In this document: positions 60,934 through 64,000 of the stretch, piece by piece
How positions within the stretch are numbered: position 1 is the first letter of the stretch
Layout of the letters: each line of letters begins with the position of its first letter
Origin: Circinella umbellata
Taxonomy: Eukaryota; Mucoromycota; Mucoromycetes; Mucorales; Lichtheimiaceae
Assembly (NCBI GenBank): GCA_025093555.1
Contig: JAIWNF010000067.1
Coordinates: 62,001 to 126,000 of the forward strand
DNA length: 64,000 bases
Reading direction: 5' to 3'
Translations under genes and position numbers: made by a program
Notes under the pieces: generated by a model
What the model saw: the letters and a program-made list of their open reading frames with translations, nothing else
What the model was told of the DNA's origin: nothing
The model's database searches: none

Positions 60934-62324
60934 TTACGGGCTTTGTTTTTTTGACACAGGGATCAAACTGTATACATATTCAAGAACAAGGAATTGAAGA
61001 GAATGAATAGGGAATGCACGTATTAAAGTAACGTTTAAACCACGATATAATCCACGAACACCATCACGTTGAATCACATCCATAGCACATGAACGAATCG
61101 TTTTAAATTTAGGATCATCCATCATGACTTGTTTTTGAAGACGACTCTTGATCAAATCAACAGGGAATACAATCAACCAACTTAATACACCACACATTCC
61201 ACCTGCCATAAAATGAGTCATTGGACTTGATTTTGCATCAGGTCGATTACCACTCAATGCCCGTTTTACAGTTTCATAAGTACCAAAATAAATAGATGTT
61301 CCCATGGTTTCACGTATACTATGACATCTTAATCCACTCCATAAACCAAAAACGCCTTTTTTCTGTACGATTTGCTTAGCTGCATTATAAGATGAAGATG
61401 AAACAGCAGGTAATCCTCTTTCTTTGGCAATCATTTGTTCCAATTGTCGCTGAATTTTAATTAATTCGAGCGGACAGCTGAGAATAGCAATAAAGGCGCC
61501 ACTTGATGCACCACTAATGGACGCTAATGCTGTCAATGAACCGAGTGTCTGGCCGTCAAGTCCTGGATATCGTCTTAATCTATGTTTGGTGCCTTCATAG
61601 ATTGAAAAGGATACTGATTTGATGGCACTAACAGTAATTAAAGGAGGTATCATTCCTAAATAATAAATTATAATTTGTTTTAGTTTTCTTTTTTATGTAC
61701 ATCATCATTTTTAACTTTTTGATGCAAATCTCTCTCTATCTTTTTTTTGCCTCCTTCAACTATTTTTTTTTACCTCGAAAAAATCCTCGAGCACCTTCTT
61801 CCATGTATGTTATCTTTACACATTCCATTAAAGAATTATAGTGATGTGTTTGCATTCTTGTCTTGATAGAGTCGAACTTAAATAACAACAGAAGAATTAG
61901 TTTAGTATTTATTATTTTTACAACCTTTTTTTTTTCATTTGATAAAGATAAAAACAATATGTTACCGGGAAACCAGAAAGAACCGAGGTCACTGCAGCAC
62001 AAGAAGCGGCCAGCGCTGTCCTGTTCGCTATAATAAATAACAATATATTATAAGTTCGTCTTTTCTACCGTATATATAGACATATTAACGTAAAAACATT
62101 TACCAACAACCATATCCCACCACACTGGCGATGAATGTGGTTCAACATTGCTTCGGATATCGAGTAGTGGTGATTCGTTTCTAAGAAAAAAAGTTTATTT
62201 ATTATTTTACATAATCATATATTTACCATCATTCAAAAGTTAATTAATAGTTAAAATATTTGTAGAAAAAAAAAAAAAAAGATTAAATAAGATTGGAAAC
62301 TTACCTTAGGTTTTGCAAAGTCAT
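60934..62324 (-). CDS. Mitochondrial carrier (SLC25 family; YFR045W/MRX20-like)
   Basis: Six-helix inner mitochondrial membrane transporter. Five minus-strand exons: 62324-62305, 62180-62104, 62027-61966, 61876-61774, 61655-60934 (327 residues). The three carrier signatures are PFDSIKTRMQ (split by an intron after P), CPLELIKIQRQ and FPVDLIKSRLQK, each in its expected repeat. Other segments: VSFSIYEGTKHRLRRYPG, GLWSGLRCHSIRETMGTSIY, FKTIRSCAMDVIQRDGVRGL then YRGLNVTLIRAFP. Overall it looks closest to the fungal YFR045W group near citrate/tricarboxylate carriers; substrate is not assigned. It shares a 217-bp divergent promoter with the zinc-knuckle gene. Confidence 0.88.
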
Positions 62325-62541
62325 ACTCTACAAGTCCTCATTCGAAGTTATACTTTGTTTTTCAAATATAAAGATAAAAAAGAAGAGAAACAAAAAAAAA
62401 GCAAGGGGTAGAGAAATGAAATAAGAATCCTCCCCCCAACTCGGTTTTATTTTTAAAAAAAAATCCAGCTCATGTAGAAAAATCAGCTCGCGCTCTTTCT
62501 CATTTTTTGCATACACCATTTTGATTCTCTTTGCTTTTCAA
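62325..62541. promoter_or_regulatory. Divergent promoter, carrier (minus) / zinc-knuckle gene (plus)
   Basis: 217 bp between outward start codons, A/T-rich with a short C run at 62431-62437. No specific site is claimed. Confidence 0.45.
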
Positions 62542-64000
62542 ATGAGTTCAGCTGATCTTCGAAATTATGTTATTACGACTATAACAAATGCATTATTATT
62601 TCCTGAATCATATGGTGATAGATTTTTTGTTCAGATTATTTCTGGAGCAGAACGTGGATATATTCCATTAACTTTGATACAAGGCATGGTAAACGATTTA
62701 CAAGACGTGCCACTCAAATACATTGAACACTGTGCGGACAAAGACCCCGATCGATTACAACTTAGTATTGATCGTAGCAAAGTTAGAATAGCTAGACAAT
62801 ATAGTGAGGATCCAGTGGATGATCCAGAGCGCGAAACCGATCCTTATGGGATAATACATAAACAAGAAGAAGAGAGAAAAGGAGAACAGCAAAACAATCA
62901 TGATCAACATCAACAAGGCGAGAACAACAACGAGAACGATACAACTATTAATTCATCAAAATCCTCGCCGGTATGTTTATCAGCAGCGAATAATGTTGTA
63001 CATCAAGAAAATAAACAAAAAGAACCATCCAAATATTTTCAACACTATACACCATCTTTTGTAACAAAACAATCTATTACTGCACCAATTTATTTCAATA
63101 ATGGAAAGTTCTATAATGATGAAGAAGAAACAAGTAAAAAAGCTCGACAAGATAGGCCAAGTATGGAAGTACCGCCCTATGATAAATTAGACATTAGCGC
63201 ACTAGGGGACCCAAGAAATAAGTAAGTTTATATAATAAGTAGATTATTTATCAACATTTATGTACTAATATTTAATTTATCATTATTCTTAACAAGTTAA
63301 TACTCATTCTTTAACTGATGATATATATTTTGTATAGAGAAAGTTTAAATGTATGTTGGAATTGCGGAAGTGAAGATCATAGCTATAATGCATGTCCAGA
63401 ACCAAGAGATGAGGCTATGATTAATGAATATCGAAAAAGAATCAAAAAAACAAACGGTCCCGCTAATACCGGTCGATTCTTTGTCGAGTTGGCAATTAGA
63501 AATCAGATTACAATGTTACGTCCAGGGAAAATATCTTTGAAGCTTCAGAAAGCATTAGGAATGAATATTCAGCATCCTGAACCGCCTTATTATACTAAAA
63601 TGCGACAAGTTGGTTATCCACCAGGATATTGGACATCTCCCAAAGAAAGAGGTAAAAAAAAATAGTGGACTTATCATTTGTCTTTTTATTTTCGTGTTAT
63701 AGTAGTGGAATAAAGATTATGTTATAACGATGCATGTTTATATTTACGATATATTGTTATCATTATTATTATAAAATATATAGAGCATTTACTATCCCAA
63801 TGGAAAAACCCTGAAGCTTGGTCCGAAGAACTATTTTATAATGATACCAAAGATCTCAGGATTTTTACAGATACTAAATCATATGAAGAAAATGATTCCG
63901 ATAATCAAGACGGACCAGTGAAACGAGTTGGGACAAACAAGCGTGTCAAATTAGTGCATTACCCTGGTTTAGAAACATGGAGTGATTTAGATCATCGAAG
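62542..64000 (+). CDS. ZCCHC8-like protein: La-like domain, CCHC zinc knuckle and PSP domain (3' truncated)
   Basis: Exons 62542-63221, 63338-63651, 63784-64000+ (partial; at least 403 residues). Residues ~4-80 look like a La-type winged helix: NYVITTITNALLFPE, RFFVQIISGAERGYIPLTLI, DPDRLQLSIDRSKVRIA. A long disordered N/Q/E-rich linker follows. The zinc knuckle is CWNCGSEDHSYNAC and is followed by the PSP domain (FKPG-like MLRPGKISLKLQKALGM, then YYTKMRQVGYPPGYW). ZCCHC8 is the scaffold of the nuclear exosome targeting (NEXT) complex, so a nuclear RNA-decay or splicing role is likely. The start was set at MSSADLRN, not the upstream in-frame TTG stretch. The stop is beyond the window. Confidence 0.82.

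Overview
The window is AT-rich nuclear DNA of a filamentous fungus. Genes are spread over both strands and cut by many short GT-AG introns (mostly 50-150 nt, often with a TACTAAC-like branch site and an ATAG/TTAG acceptor). The gene set (14-3-3, SLA2, RFX factor, fungal amino-acid permease, mitochondrial Thr-tRNA synthetase without an editing domain, a BRCA2-type protein, intron-dense models) fits an early-diverging fungus, most likely Mucoromycota. That placement is inference from gene content. All exon models below were assembled by hand: each internal junction keeps frame, and each was checked against the conserved protein family. No rRNA, tRNA or CRISPR array was found.

Left third (1-27.5 kb): 3' end of RRP5, then VPS28 (ESCRT-I), a 14-3-3 protein, a MAP-kinase-phosphatase-like rhodanese/DSP protein (minus), a cytochrome P450, a 2.1-kb gap with a P450 relic, mitochondrial threonyl-tRNA synthetase, SLA2 (endocytic actin adaptor), a divergent RFX transcription factor (minus), a 3.1-kb relic-bearing gap and a 15-exon amino-acid permease.

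Middle (27.5-51.8 kb): ribosomal protein eL42, a 4.5-kb gene-poor stretch, a WW-domain PYG-repeat protein, a UPF0014/FetB-type membrane protein, NUP85, TRM13 and IWS1/SPN1. An almost 8-kb gene desert follows. It carries a 328-bp TA-flanked MITE, a related inverted-repeat fragment, GC-rich hairpins and a degenerate acidic ORF.

Right end (51.8-64 kb): an intronless enoyl-CoA hydratase-family gene, a BRCA2/Brh2 homologue with four BRC-like repeats, an Ima1/Samp1-type inner nuclear membrane protein, an SLC25 mitochondrial carrier, and the 5' part of a ZCCHC8-like zinc-knuckle/PSP protein that appears to carry an N-terminal La-type domain.

The genes do not form one pathway; the layout is ordinary euchromatin broken by transposon-decayed islands. 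The points most worth a second look are the BRCA2-like protein (BRC repeats plus a cluster of SPLR motifs), a 3-nt micro-exon in the permease, two GC-AG introns (one splitting the P450 ExxR motif), the divergent RFX factor, the La-like/CCHC/PSP architecture and the MITE family.
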